From contig NZ_CP091913.1 of NCBI RefSeq assembly GCF_022063185.1, forward strand, positions 4,875,141 to 4,939,140: DNA of 64,000 bases, read 5' to 3'. Under the pieces are notes generated by a model. That model did no database searches. It had not been told where the DNA came from and saw only the letters and a list, made by a program, of their open reading frames with translations. This stretch comes from Nostoc sp. UHCC 0870 (GTDB lineage: Bacteria > Cyanobacteriota > Cyanobacteriia > Cyanobacteriales > Nostocaceae). Position 1 is the stretch's first letter, and every line of letters starts with the position of its first letter. This document shows, piece by piece, positions 15,866 to 25,300 of the stretch. A program made the translations under genes and the position numbers.

Positions 15866-17283
15866 TTGACATCCTCCCACCGCTAACCCTTGCGAGTGTA
15901 GCGGGGGATTCCTAAAACTCACGACTTAGGTTTCTGTTTCTTTCCATTACTGGATTTTTGCAACTGCCCTTTAGACTCATGCCTATCAGGTCTTATGTTC
16001 GCTCCACAGACTGTAACGGTGTGTCCCACCGCCAAAATATTTTTAGCCGCGTTGATATCTCTGTCATGGTGCGCCCCGCAGTTGGGACAGTCCCACTCTC
16101 TGATATTCAACGGCAATTTTTCAACAACGTGACCACAGTTCCCACAGCGTTTAGAACTGGGAAACCATCGGTCAATTTTCACTACTGTTCGACCATACCA
16201 AAGAGCTTTATATTCCAGTTGCCTCACCAACTCCGACCATGCAGCGTCACTAATAGCACGGGCGAGTTTGGGATTTCTGACCATGTTATTGACTGCCAAA
16301 TCCTCAACTACTATCGTTTGGTTTTCACGAATCAGTCGAGTTGTCAGTTTGTGCAAGTGGTCTTTCCTAGAATCAGAAATTTTAGCTTGAAGACGAGCTA
16401 CTTTGAGTCTTGCTTTATCTCGGTTGCGAGAGGCTTTTTGTTTACGACTCAAAGACTTCTGCGCCTTTCTCAGCTTTTGATAGTGCTTGTCAAACGCTTT
16501 GGGGTTAGCAATCTTTTCACCTGTACTCAGGGTTACAAGACTGCTCACTCCAACATCCAGTCCCACAGCAGTGTCAACGGGTTGCAAAGTTTCGTCAGTC
16601 AGATCGTTAATTCTCAAGCTGACAAACCAGCGTCCCGAAGGTTCAAGTTTAACTGTGATGGTACTAGGTTCACACACCTTGGGCAGTTGCCTAGACCATT
16701 TGATTGGCAATGGCTCAGAACACTTTGCCAAGTAGACCTGCCCGTCTTTCCACCGGAAAGCAGACTTGGTAAACTCTGCACTGCCACCACTGCGTTTCTT
16801 TTTGAAATTGGGGTATCTTGCCCTACCAGCAAAGAAATTAGTGAAAGCCGTTTGCAGATGTCTCAAGCCTTGTTGCAGTGGTACACAGCTAACCTCATTC
16901 AAAAACTGGAGGTCTTCAAGTTTTTTCCACTGCGTCAGCATAGCAGAAGACTGAACGTAATCAACCTTCTGTTGTCTCTCATACCAAGCTTCTGTTCGGG
17001 AAGCCAAAGCCTTGTTAAAAACCAACCGCACACAGCCAATTGTCCGGCGCAATATTTGTTCTTGCTCGGCAGTTGGATACAAACGGTAACGGTAGGCTTT
17101 TTCCATACCTCACATTTTACCATTAAATCTGTGAAATACCTACACCTCGCTATGCACCAAAGTTTAATTACTCGCTCATCGCTCAAAGAGTCACCTGTTG
17201 TTGCTCTGCAACAATTCGACTCAGGGGTGAAGCTCCTCACTTCCATTCCTCTCACCGCCAAACTTGCGTTGTGACGGGAGTCT
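15866..17283 (-). mobile_element. second TnpB-only insertion element
   Basis: Read on the minus strand, the left end has hairpin ACTCCCGTCA.../GGCGGTGAGAGG (about 17247-17283) followed by GGAATGGAAG, a promoter-like TGGTAAAAT just before tnpB, the complete tnpB, then GGAATCCCCCGCTA/TAGCGGTGGGAGG and the terminal GATGTCAA (ending at 15866). The end structure matches the two orphan cassettes in this window. No tnpA gene. The right end lies 33 bp from the CPBP gene start. Confidence 0.82.
15919..17106 (-). CDS. tnpB: TnpB RNA-guided nuclease-like transposon protein
   Basis: 395 aa, starting MEKAYRYRLYPTAEQEQIL. The RuvC catalytic residues are intact: Asp184 (VGLDVGVSSL), Glu268 (IVVEDL) and Asp350 in DRD (348-350). 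The zinc finger is C321-x2-C324...C340-x2-C343. A basic C-terminal tail follows. It differs clearly from the other TnpB in this window, so the two are independent acquisitions. The antisense frame across the gene is long but has no coding character of its own. Confidence 0.93.
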   Translation of the reverse strand: MEKAYRYRLYPTAEQEQILRRTIGCVRLVFNKALASRTEAWYERQQKVDYVQSSAMLTQWKKLEDLQFLNEVSCVPLQQGLRHLQTAFTNFFAGRARYPNFKKKRSGGSAEFTKSAFRWKDGQVYLAKCSEPLPIKWSRQLPKVCEPSTITVKLEPSGRWFVSLRINDLTDETLQPVDTAVGLDVGVSSLVTLSTGEKIANPKAFDKHYQKLRKAQKSLSRKQKASRNRDKARLKVARLQAKISDSRKDHLHKLTTRLIRENQTIVVEDLAVNNMVRNPKLARAISDAAWSELVRQLEYKALWYGRTVVKIDRWFPSSKRCGNCGHVVEKLPLNIREWDCPNCGAHHDRDINAAKNILAVGHTVTVCGANIRPDRHESKGQLQKSSNGKKQKPKS

Positions 17284-17348
17284 CCTGGGGGTGTTAGATG
17301 ACTAATGACAGACTATTTATTCATTCATAGTTCGCAATTGTAACTCTT

Positions 17349-17419
17349 AATTACGAATTACGTAAAGCCTGCGGCATAGCTGCGCTTAGAGCGTAGCGGG
17401 GCGCAGCACATTACAAATT
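17349..17419. repeat. TAATTCG-type repeat with GC-rich core, next to clpS stop
   Basis: AATTACGAATTACGTAAAGC is followed by a CTGCGGCATAGCTGCGCTTAGAGCG core and ends ACAAATTATT, which overlaps the clpS stop codon region. Other copies lie at 43476-43569 and (other strand) 55298-55374, in each case touching or within a few bases of a stop codon. Confidence 0.85.
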
Positions 17420-17699
17420 ATTCATCTGGTTCTATTGTGCTGCTGAGACCATGACTCTTGAGAGTTTCACAATAAAACTCTGCGTGTTCTTGAGCGCAGG
17501 TAATAACTAAAGCCAGCCCATTTGTATGGGCTTCCATCATGATACTAACAGCCTGGGGCTGACTAAGGCTTGGCACTGTAGTTAGTAGTGTTTGTACTAC
17601 ATGCTCCATAGAGTTGTAGTCGTCATTATGGAGCAAAACTCGATACCGAGGCGCAAGCTTGCGGGTTGTGGAAGGCTTCTCAATGGTTTCGACTGACAC
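17418..17699 (-). CDS. clpS: ATP-dependent Clp protease adaptor ClpS
   Basis: 93 aa, the usual size. It carries the ClpS core: YRVLLHNDDYNSMEHVV (substrate-binding DD near the N-degron pocket), the helix AVSIMMEAHTNGLALV and AEFYCETLKSHGLSSTIEPD. ClpS delivers proteins with N-degrons to ClpC/ClpA. The N-terminal 16 residues are flexible. Stand-alone gene, stop codon TAA merged with a dispersed repeat. Confidence 0.95.
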   Translation of the reverse strand: MSVETIEKPSTTRKLAPRYRVLLHNDDYNSMEHVVQTLLTTVPSLSQPQAVSIMMEAHTNGLALVITCAQEHAEFYCETLKSHGLSSTIEPDE

Positions 17700-17926
17700 A
17701 GCTTTTGCTCTTTGATTTTCCAGTTACTACAACAGAGGTTCTGTACTTGCGATCGCTTAACAGTTATTCACTTATTTTATCGCATTTTCACCATAACTTC
17801 ATGTCAGAAAAAAAATTTGCTGCTTTTAAGTTGGGATACTGGCAAGATAGCTTTACAGCAACGCCTCCTCCCACTCTTAAAATAAAGGTAGAGGAAACCC
17901 AGTGCGACTGCCCTACCTAGGTAATT

Positions 17927-18289
17927 ATGGACATGAGTCTCGACTTTCAACCAGGACAAATTCTGTCTTTAGAGCATGGCGACAGGAATCTGTATGCAGA
18001 ACTGATTCAAGTTGTGGTTTCCCGTCAGCTATGCTGGGTGCGCCCGTTGCTGCTAGTCACTCATACCCCAGAAATGCCTATAATTACTGACCTCCGGGAT
18101 GGTTCTGACTTGTTGTGGCCTGGTGAGTTGTTTCGACCAGCCCTAGATACAGAAGTTATTACTTTTTTAAGTCAACTTTTGGCGAAAGAACCAAAATCTG
18201 AACTAGACAAATTAGCTAAACAGCAACTTCATCAGTTTATCCACCAACTCTGGCAAGCTTATCAAGAGGGAGTAATGAGTAATGAGTAA
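17927..18289 (+). CDS. conserved cyanobacterial protein, unknown
   Basis: 120 aa from ATG 17927 (an internal ATG at 17933 is possible). An N-terminal beta-rich part (FQPGQILSLEHGDRNLYAELIQVV, CWVRPLLL) is followed by LRDGSDLLWPGELFRPALDTEV and a helical C-terminus (LDKLAKQQLHQFIHQLWQAY). No catalytic motif. The last codons and stop (GVMSNE) are encoded by the start of an AGTAATG heptamer array, so the C-terminus may vary between strains. Divergent from clpS. Confidence 0.7.
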   Translation: MDMSLDFQPGQILSLEHGDRNLYAELIQVVVSRQLCWVRPLLLVTHTPEMPIITDLRDGSDLLWPGELFRPALDTEVITFLSQLLAKEPKSELDKLAKQQLHQFIHQLWQAYQEGVMSNE

Positions 18290-18302
18290 TGAGTAATGAG
18301 TT
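18272..18302. repeat. AGTAATG heptamer array across a stop codon
   Basis: Four to five AGTAATG units (GAGTAATGAGTAATG...) contain the TAA stop of the upstream gene at 18287-18289. Confidence 0.85.
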
Positions 18303-18315
18303 GTGAGCCCAGTCG

Positions 18316-18374
18316 TTCTCTACGAGAGACTGCGCTAACGCGTAGCGTCCCGTTGCTATAGCCTTCGTAGAGAA
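18316..18374. repeat. palindromic dispersed element
   Basis: Terminal arms TTCTCTACGA and TCGTAGAGAA are complementary over 10 bp and enclose a GC-rich core with CTGCGCTAACGCGTAGCGTC. It fits the Nostoc-type GC-rich palindromic repeats seen elsewhere in the window. Confidence 0.8.
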
Positions 18375-18561
18375 GGGAAGGGTCAAAAAAAAGTCAAAAG
18401 TTTTGTATATCAAGGCTCTTGCTCTTTTTCGCAGTTATTTACGCCGTACTGAACTAAGTAATAAATAAATAGTAAACATCACTCAAAAGCACTAGCAGTC
18501 TTTACTAGATTATTGTCACAATTAAATTTTTCTAGAGAAAAATCCCAAATCCACTAATTTA

Positions 18562-18762
18562 TTAAAATCCGAGACTGGAAACTAGCTGAATGCGCCCAGC
18601 ATCCATCTCTGCCATCAATAATTCTAGGGCTTCGTAGTCAACATCAGAGATGTAGCCCTGTTCAGTCAGTTCCGAGTTTATTTCATTTTCGATCTCTGGA
18701 GTTAATTTTTTAATATCAAGAGCTTTTTCAACTAACTGACGAATTATGTATTTAGTTCTCAT
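18562..18762 (-). CDS. small conserved protein, unknown
   Basis: 66 aa, starting MRTKYIIRQLVEKALDIKKL. Helical and acidic in the middle (TPEIENEINSELTEQGYISDVDYEALELLMAEMDAG). No motif recognised beyond the look of small cyanobacterial conserved proteins. Separated from its neighbours by more than 200 bp on both sides. Confidence 0.55.
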   Translation of the reverse strand: MRTKYIIRQLVEKALDIKKLTPEIENEINSELTEQGYISDVDYEALELLMAEMDAGRIQLVSSLGF

Positions 18763-19243
18763 AGGTCATGAACCCACTGTACGGTGATACTAAATTATCC
18801 AAGATGAAGTTCAGTATAAAATGTGATGCAAATACTACTATTATAGTGATTTATGTCACAGTTAAACTAAGTAGATAGTTCGTGATTAAACTTAACGATT
18901 TCCATAAATAGAATGAGCTATCACTGCATCTCAAGCATTGCATTAAAATTGCTCAAGCTGTTGTATTTCATAGACTGATCAGACTTTTCAGCATAATTGT
19001 GGATGACGGTTTGGCTGTCTTCTGCTTTGTGGCTATCTATGTTGATTTTTTTTTGAACTCACAGGAAAAAAAGTATACAAGAATACATTTAACCCCAAAA
19101 TTATGACAATCTTTAAATAGGCCAGGAAAAAAAATAAAGATTTAGCAAAGAGATTTAAGACATCTGGTCGATGTGGCAGCAAAAAGTTTATGTTCAAATA
19201 AATTCAAGCTTCATGGTTCAATAACTCTACTTAGGATGTCAAT
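18763..19243. other. gene-free divergent region
   Basis: AT-rich region holding the promoters of the small minus-strand gene and of the STAS gene. No recognised binding site or RNA. Confidence 0.5.
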
Positions 19244-19552
19244 ATGCAAGCACTACTAAAAAGTCCGAAAATGGCAGTTATTCGTCCTCACGGTTGCCTG
19301 AACGCAACCAATGCCTTGGAATTTGAACGCGAATTATCCACAACTTTGGTTCAAGATGATGTTTCTAGCTTGTTAGTAGACTTAGCAGCAGTAGAATCTT
19401 TTGATAGTTCTGGATTAATGTCCCTAGTATCTGCACTAAAATTAGCTCAGAGTCTAGACAAGGGTTTCCAACTTGATTCTTTATCCCCAGCCATCAGGAT
19501 GATTTTGGAGTTAACCCAACTTGACGAGATTTTTGACCTATCTGAAGGATAA
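19244..19552 (+). CDS. STAS-domain protein (anti-sigma factor antagonist type)
   Basis: 102 aa, a single STAS domain. The conserved region ESFDSSGLMSLVSALKLAQ holds D54-S55-S56-G57, where antagonists of the SpoIIAA type are phosphorylated on Ser. The strand GCLNATNALEFERELS matches the N-terminal part of the fold. Such proteins relieve an anti-sigma factor or regulate other partners by phosphorylation-dependent binding. No kinase or phosphatase gene is adjacent. Confidence 0.88.
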   Translation: MQALLKSPKMAVIRPHGCLNATNALEFERELSTTLVQDDVSSLLVDLAAVESFDSSGLMSLVSALKLAQSLDKGFQLDSLSPAIRMILELTQLDEIFDLSEG

Positions 19553-19712
19553 TTTTTAGCAAAAGTAGCAACTGAACCTAACAGGCGCAATACTTTCGAG
19601 CAAGTGAATGTAAAAGAGTTGTAACTTGCCACCAGAAAAACTACTCAAAGAGCTAATCAATGCTAATGTTGGAGGGGAGTAGCTGTAATTGAAGTAGCTC
19701 AAAGTTGGCACA

Positions 19713-22598
19713 GTGGCTATTGCATTTGAAAAATTAATCACATCTGATATCTTAAAACCAGCCCGTTACTTAGGTAACGAACGGCTGGCAATACACAAGC
19801 CTTGGGATAAGGCAGTCATACGGTGGGTATTAACTTATCCAGAAGTATACGAAGTTGGATCATCGAATTTAGGGCATATCATTCTTTATAATATCTTGAA
19901 TGCCCAACCTCGGCAGTTATGCGATCGCGCTTACTTACCAGGTACAGACCTAGCAGGCAAACTCAGAACAACAAACACCCCCTTGTTTGCTGTCGAGTCG
20001 AAGCGAGAACTACAAGAATTCGATATTTTAGGTTTTAGTCTCAGTTATGAACTAGGAGCAACCAACATTCTAGAAATGTTGGACTTGGCAGGAATTCCCC
20101 TCACATGGCAAGAAAGATCACAGGGGAATTATCCTCTGATATTCGCCGGGGGACAGACAGCAACATCAAATCCTGAACCCTACGCCGACTTTTTTGACTT
20201 TTTCGCCTTGGGAGATGGTGAAGAACTCTTACCAGAAGTCGGCTTGGTATTGGAAGAAGGCAAACAAGCTGGGTTAAGCCGGGAAAATCTGCTACTAGAC
20301 TTGGCACAAATCCCAGGCGTGTATGTACCTCAGTTTTATGCCCCGGCAAAAGATGGTTCGGTAAAGCCTCTACGCCCAGATGTTCCTCAACGGATTCTGC
20401 GGCGAGTCGCTACCCCCATTCCCGCCTATTCCATTGGACTAGTTCCCTACGTAGAAACAGTACACGATCGCTTGACCATTGAAATTCGCCGTGGTTGCAC
20501 CCGTGGCTGTCGGTTTTGTCAACCAGGGATGCTTACCAGGCCAGCCAGGGATGTAGAACCAGAGCAAGTGGTTGAAGCCATTGAAAAGGGCATGAGAGCC
20601 ACTGGTTATAATGAATTTTCCCTCTTATCTTTGAGTTGTTCTGATTATTTGTCCCTACCAGCTGTAGGGATGGAAATTAAAAATCGGTTAAGAAATGAAA
20701 ATATTTCCCTGACACTCCCCAGTCAACGCGTAGATAGATTTGATGAAAACATCGCTAATATCCTCGGTGGTACACGCCAAGGTGGGCTGACCTTCGCCCC
20801 CGAAGCCGGAACGCAAAGGATGCGGGATATCGTCAATAAGGGTTTAACCAACGAGGAATTATTACGAGGTGTCAAAACTGCCTGGGAACAAGGCTGGGAT
20901 AAAATCAAGTTGTATTTCATGATCGGCTTACCCGGTGAGACGGATACCGATGTTTTAGGCATTGAGGAAACAGTTAGCTGGTTGCAAAGGGAATGTCGAG
21001 GTAAAGGCAGAAGACCACTCAACTTCAACCTAACAATTTCTAATTTCACTCCTAAACCCCATACACCATTTCAGTGGCACTCAGTTTCCACTGGAGAATT
21101 CCGGCGTAAACAAGACCTGTTGCGGCAAGCATTCCGGCGCAGCCGGGGAGTAAAAGTCAATTTTACCGATGTCCGTATTTCCGCAATGGAAGATTTTATT
21201 GGGCGGGGCGATCGCAGTTTGGGTAAAGTAGTCCGCCGAGCCTGGGAATTGGGTGCAGGCATGGATTCTTGGTATGACAACCTCAGTAAAGCTTTTGCCG
21301 CTTGGGAAGATGCAATCAGAGAAGCTGATTTAGATTGGAAATACCGCCTAGTCGAAAACGGTGAATGGAATTTGTTTGCTGCACAGCAGGAGAGTAGGGT
21401 AGCAGGGGAAGCAGGGGAAGCAGGGGGAGCAGGGGAAGCAGGGGAGCAGGGAGAATTACTTATTTTTTCCCATTCAGCACTCAGCACTCAGCACTCAGCA
21501 CTCAGCACTCAGCACGGGCTAAACGCCCCGCTACCGCTAACAGCACTCACCACTCACCACTCAGCACTCACCACTCACTACTCAGAACTCACTACTCAGA
21601 ACTCAGCACTCAGCACTCAGAACTCAGCACTCAGCACTCAGCACTCAGCACTCAGCACTCCCCTCCCCTGGGATCATATAGATACCGGCATTGACAAAAA
21701 ATGGCTGATCGAGGACTTACAACGCGCTCTAGAGGCGGCGGTTGTTCCAGACTGTTCTTTTGAAAGCTGTTCTCACTGTGGGGTATGTGGTACAGATTTT
21801 GGTCATAATATTGTCATTGAGCCACCGGCTATCCCCGAATTTGCTGGTGATTTTGTCCCTAACATCACTAAAACCCAACGATTACGCGTTTGGTTTGGTA
21901 AACAAGGAGATATGGCGTTACTCAGTCACTTAGATATGATGCGCTTGTTTGACCGAGTAGTGCGACGGGCAAGTTTACCAGTGGCTTATACCAACGGCTT
22001 CCATCCCAGTCCCAAAATTGCTGTAGCCAGTGCCTTAGCTTTAGGAGCTACTAGTAGTGGTGAGATTGTCGATTTTGAGTTAACTGAGTCTGTAGAGGTG
22101 GACGTATTTCATCAAAAACTGGCTCAAGAATTGCCTCCAGATATCCCTATATATCGTGTCGAACAGGTAGACTTAAAAGCTCCAGCCGCTAATAAATTGT
22201 TGGAACAGGTAGAGTATCTGATTACCATAGCCGCCTCCAGCGAAGTCACACCAGCACAATGGCAAACTTGGATAGAAGCAATTAACATTCGAGACGAAAT
22301 TTTATGGGAGCAAACCACCAAATCAGGCAAGACTCAGATCATAAATCTGCGCTCACGGTTGTTTGAGTTGGAATTAATATCAGCCAACAACAACGAAACG
22401 GAATCAACAGCTGTTCTGCGTTATGTGGGTAGCTGTCGCCAAGATGGGTTGTTGTTGCGTCCCGAACAAGTTCTGTCTATGCTAGAAATAGTAGCTGGTG
22501 AAGTTGCGGACACAGAGAACCTAGGCATCCTGAAAACAGACTGCACAAAATTTCATCTCTGGCAAATCCACCGCAATCAGCTAATTTTAGCAGTATAA
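19713..22598 (+). CDS. radical SAM / DUF2344 fusion protein (TIGR03960 + TIGR03936 type) with in-frame repeats
   Basis: 961 aa from a GTG start. The N-terminal B12-binding-like region (about 1-240) is followed by a radical SAM core with C262-x3-C266-x2-C269 (RRGCTRGCRFCQPGM), LSCSDYLSL and FAPEAGTQRMRDIVNKG. After a linker, the C-terminal DUF2344 domain (about 710-930: LRVWFGKQGDMALLSHLDMMRLFDR, GFHPSPKIAVASALALG) is complete. Between residues about 560 and 650 a block translated from GCAGGGGAA and CAGCACT tandem repeats is inserted in frame (SALSTQH units). It lies between domains, so the protein may still work. Function: uncharacterised, possibly RNA or cofactor modification. Confidence 0.88.
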   Translation: MAIAFEKLITSDILKPARYLGNERLAIHKPWDKAVIRWVLTYPEVYEVGSSNLGHIILYNILNAQPRQLCDRAYLPGTDLAGKLRTTNTPLFAVESKRELQEFDILGFSLSYELGATNILEMLDLAGIPLTWQERSQGNYPLIFAGGQTATSNPEPYADFFDFFALGDGEELLPEVGLVLEEGKQAGLSRENLLLDLAQIPGVYVPQFYAPAKDGSVKPLRPDVPQRILRRVATPIPAYSIGLVPYVETVHDRLTIEIRRGCTRGCRFCQPGMLTRPARDVEPEQVVEAIEKGMRATGYNEFSLLSLSCSDYLSLPAVGMEIKNRLRNENISLTLPSQRVDRFDENIANILGGTRQGGLTFAPEAGTQRMRDIVNKGLTNEELLRGVKTAWEQGWDKIKLYFMIGLPGETDTDVLGIEETVSWLQRECRGKGRRPLNFNLTISNFTPKPHTPFQWHSVSTGEFRRKQDLLRQAFRRSRGVKVNFTDVRISAMEDFIGRGDRSLGKVVRRAWELGAGMDSWYDNLSKAFAAWEDAIREADLDWKYRLVENGEWNLFAAQQESRVAGEAGEAGGAGEAGEQGELLIFSHSALSTQHSALSTQHGLNAPLPLTALTTHHSALTTHYSELTTQNSALSTQNSALSTQHSALSTPLPWDHIDTGIDKKWLIEDLQRALEAAVVPDCSFESCSHCGVCGTDFGHNIVIEPPAIPEFAGDFVPNITKTQRLRVWFGKQGDMALLSHLDMMRLFDRVVRRASLPVAYTNGFHPSPKIAVASALALGATSSGEIVDFELTESVEVDVFHQKLAQELPPDIPIYRVEQVDLKAPAANKLLEQVEYLITIAASSEVTPAQWQTWIEAINIRDEILWEQTTKSGKTQIINLRSRLFELELISANNNETESTAVLRYVGSCRQDGLLLRPEQVLSMLEIVAGEVADTENLGILKTDCTKFHLWQIHRNQLILAV
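21390..21662. repeat. in-frame tandem repeats inside the radical SAM gene
   Basis: A GCAGGGGAA-type array (21394-21450) is followed by CAGCACT/CACCACT heptamers (21477-21660), interrupted at 21516-21541 by the inverted GTTAGCGGTAGCG element. Because three heptamers make seven codons, the frame is kept and no stop arises. Confidence 0.92.
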
Positions 22599-23152
22599 TC
22601 TCTACAGGGCATCTGGCTAGTAGTTGCCCTGAATAGCACATCATAGGAATTGATTTTTAGCAAGGTTGCGTTAGAATGAGAAGAAGAGAACTTTTCTGGC
22701 GCTGCATTGAACGAACTAGTTCACTACTACCCTGGTAATCAGGGAGCAAGAGCAAGATATTAGAGTGAAGCTTCTGGGGTTTTATCCCCGACAAACTAAG
22801 GCGGATTAAAGAACACTCTCTCTGTAGCTACCTTGTGAACTAGTAATGAACAGCAGGCTAAGTCAGCTTCTCTACCTATGCTTTTTAAAACAACTGCTGA
22901 ATACCTAATCTCTAGAGGGTGAGGGTATCGCATAAAAAATCAACCACGGATGGTTGATTTATTTGCTTAAACAGTATGCAGCCGTTCTGGAATAATCAGG
23001 CGTGTGAACGCAATTCCTTAGCCAATAGCTCTTTAATTTTGAAGCTCGGCTTCACAATTTTTATTACTAACAGCGTCTTTGGAGGCTGGCAGGGGCGAGA
23101 GGCATAACAAACCTCCAAGTCCGTTGGCGCTGCCGATTTTTGAGGAAATTGA
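22599..23152 (+). promoter_or_regulatory. rne leader region with multi-stem RNA structure
   Basis: The 554-bp gap before rne holds several complementary arms. CTAGTTCAC (22716-22724) pairs with GTGAACTAG (22835-22843). Between them are CCCTG/CAGGG (22730-22744) and GGGG/CCCC (about 22777-22790), a multi-branch layout. A further hairpin AAATCAACCA/TGGTTGATTT is at about 22947-22971, followed by ATTTGCTT. Long rne leaders are known to allow autoregulation by RNase E in bacteria, including cyanobacteria. The transcription start is not determined. Confidence 0.6.
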
Positions 23153-25291
23153 ATGCCAAAACAAATTATTATCGCAGAGCAGCATCAGATTGCTGCCGTT
23201 TTTTCGGAAGATCAAATACAAGAGCTGGTTGTAGCCACAGGGCATCATCAAATCGGTGATATCTACTTAGGCGTAGTAGAAAACGTATTACCAGGAATTG
23301 ACGCGGCTTTTGTCAATATCGGTGATCCAGAACGTAACGGTTTTATTCATGTAACTGATTTAGGCCCACTGAAGCTAAAGCGCACAGCAGCTGCAATTAC
23401 AGAACTTTTAGCACCACAGCAAAAAGTTTTGGTGCAGGTGATGAAAGAGCCAACGGGTACAAAGGGTCCAAGGCTCACAGGTAATATCACTTTACCTGGA
23501 CGGTATGTGGTATTGATGCCCTATGGTAGAGGCGTCAATCTATCACGGCGGATTAAAAGTGAAACTGAGCGTAACCGCTTACGTGCGCTAGCAATTTTAA
23601 TTAAACCCGCAGGTATGGGTTTGTTGGTGCGTACAGAAGCAGAAGGAAAGCCAGAAGAAGCAATTATCGAAGATTTGGAAGTGCTGCAAAAGCAGTGGGA
23701 AGCAATTCAGCAAGAAGCTCAATCTACCCGTGCGCCAGCACTACTAAATAGAGACGATGATTTTATCCAGCGCGTATTGCGGGATATGTACGGTGGGGAT
23801 GTCAACCGGATCGTAGTAGATTCCAGCACTGGGTTAAAGCGAGTCAAGCAGTATTTGCAAAACTGGAGTGGAGGTCAAACACCGCAGGGATTATTGATTG
23901 ACCACCATCGCGATCGCTCTCCGATTTTAGAGTATTTCCGCATTAATGCCGCCATTCGCGAAGCCCTGAAACCAAGAGTAGACCTGCCTTCTGGTGGCTA
24001 TATCATTATTGAGCCAACAGAAGCATTAACTGTAATAGATGTTAACTCTGGTTCTTTCACGCGATCGGCAACAGCCAGAGAAACCGTTTTGTGGACAAAC
24101 TGCGAAGCAGCCACAGAAATTGCCCGTCAATTACGGTTAAGAAATATTGCTGGGGTAATCGTCGTTGACTTCATTGATATGGAATCACGGCGCGACCAAT
24201 TGCAAGTTTTAGAACACTTTAACAAAGCCCTCAGAGCAGACAAAGCTCGTCCCCAGATTGCTCAACTCACCGAACTAGGTTTAGTAGAACTGACCCGTAA
24301 ACGTCAAGGTCAAAATATTTACGAATTGTTTGGTGAAACTTGCTCCGCCTGTGGTGGTTTAGGGCATACAGTCAGGCTACCTGGAGAAAATGAAAGCCGC
24401 TTACCTATCCCAGTAGAATTACCAGATAGGTTTGTATCTCTGCCTCAAAGAGAATCCCAAAGAGAACCGCAAAGAGAACCGCGTTTACCCGTCACTCGTG
24501 TGACAGATATGCGGGAAACCTACGACGGATTTGGTGAAGGATTCGAGGGAGATTCTGACTCTGGAGCTTTAAATTTAATTAATCATCCCAGCTATCAAGA
24601 ACTCAACGATCAAAACAAGCGTCGTACCCGCACTCGTCGTAGTCGGATTGGTATCAATGGAGCAAATGGCAAAGATGAAAGCCGCATCATTGCTAACAAT
24701 CCTATAGGCTATATCAATGAATCAGACTTAGACCTAGATAACGACGTAGAAATCAGTACAACACCAGAAATTCCTTTACCTAATTTGGGTAAATCTGGTT
24801 GGGTGGAAAGGGCAGAGCGCACCAAAATCACGAAAGCAGAACCGATTAAACCCGTGGTAGAACCCCCGGAAATTCGGACTGTGGAAATGACACAACCAGA
24901 ACAGGATATGTTCGCTTTGATGGGAATTTCTCCTCTAATTAAATTAGAACAGGAAGTAAAAAGTTCTAAATCTGTAATTATTAATATTGTTCAGCCAGGA
25001 CAAGTATCGACAGCACCACCTGAAGAGACTTCTAGATCAACTGTTGCTGAAACAACAAATACAGAATTTAGCCCACCAAAACTGAAGTTAGAACCCAAAT
25101 CATTCTCGATGCCAGTAACTGAGCCAACAGTAACGGCAGTCAGCACTGAAACTGAAGATAGAGCTAGCACTGAAGATAGAGTTAGCTTGGAAGATAGAGC
25201 TAGCATGGAAGATAGTGAAGCAAGCACTACTCCTAACCGTCGTCGTCGCCGTCGTTCTTCTGCCCTCGATTCCGACAGTGAAGATAGTTAA
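23153..25291 (+). CDS. rne: ribonuclease E
   Basis: 712 aa. S1-like RNA-binding region about 35-120 (IGDIYLGVVENVLPGIDAAFVNIG). The DNase I-like catalytic centre has Asp296 (VIDVNSGSF) and Asp339 (VVDFIDME). The Zn-link is C397-x2-C400 (ETCSACGGLG). The C-terminal 290 residues are largely disordered and acidic/basic, ending with RRRRRRSSA at 696-704. In Anabaena this arginine-rich nonapeptide recruits polynucleotide phosphorylase (known from published work), replacing the E. coli scaffold. An acidic tail of 8 residues follows. rnhB starts 10 bp downstream, so rne-rnhB form an operon. RNase E starts mRNA decay and matures RNAs. Confidence 0.97.
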   Translation: MPKQIIIAEQHQIAAVFSEDQIQELVVATGHHQIGDIYLGVVENVLPGIDAAFVNIGDPERNGFIHVTDLGPLKLKRTAAAITELLAPQQKVLVQVMKEPTGTKGPRLTGNITLPGRYVVLMPYGRGVNLSRRIKSETERNRLRALAILIKPAGMGLLVRTEAEGKPEEAIIEDLEVLQKQWEAIQQEAQSTRAPALLNRDDDFIQRVLRDMYGGDVNRIVVDSSTGLKRVKQYLQNWSGGQTPQGLLIDHHRDRSPILEYFRINAAIREALKPRVDLPSGGYIIIEPTEALTVIDVNSGSFTRSATARETVLWTNCEAATEIARQLRLRNIAGVIVVDFIDMESRRDQLQVLEHFNKALRADKARPQIAQLTELGLVELTRKRQGQNIYELFGETCSACGGLGHTVRLPGENESRLPIPVELPDRFVSLPQRESQREPQREPRLPVTRVTDMRETYDGFGEGFEGDSDSGALNLINHPSYQELNDQNKRRTRTRRSRIGINGANGKDESRIIANNPIGYINESDLDLDNDVEISTTPEIPLPNLGKSGWVERAERTKITKAEPIKPVVEPPEIRTVEMTQPEQDMFALMGISPLIKLEQEVKSSKSVIINIVQPGQVSTAPPEETSRSTVAETTNTEFSPPKLKLEPKSFSMPVTEPTVTAVSTETEDRASTEDRVSLEDRASMEDSEASTTPNRRRRRRSSALDSDSEDS

Positions 25292-25300
25292 CGTGTCTGT

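Noticed and set aside
15958..17274. Long open frame on the plus strand (438 codons)
   Set aside because: It is the exact antisense shadow of the second tnpB, has no ribosome binding site and its product has no recognisable domain, while the minus-strand TnpB has all catalytic residues.
23033..23251. Minus-strand frame across the rne start
   Set aside because: Antisense to the rne start and leader, without coding features.
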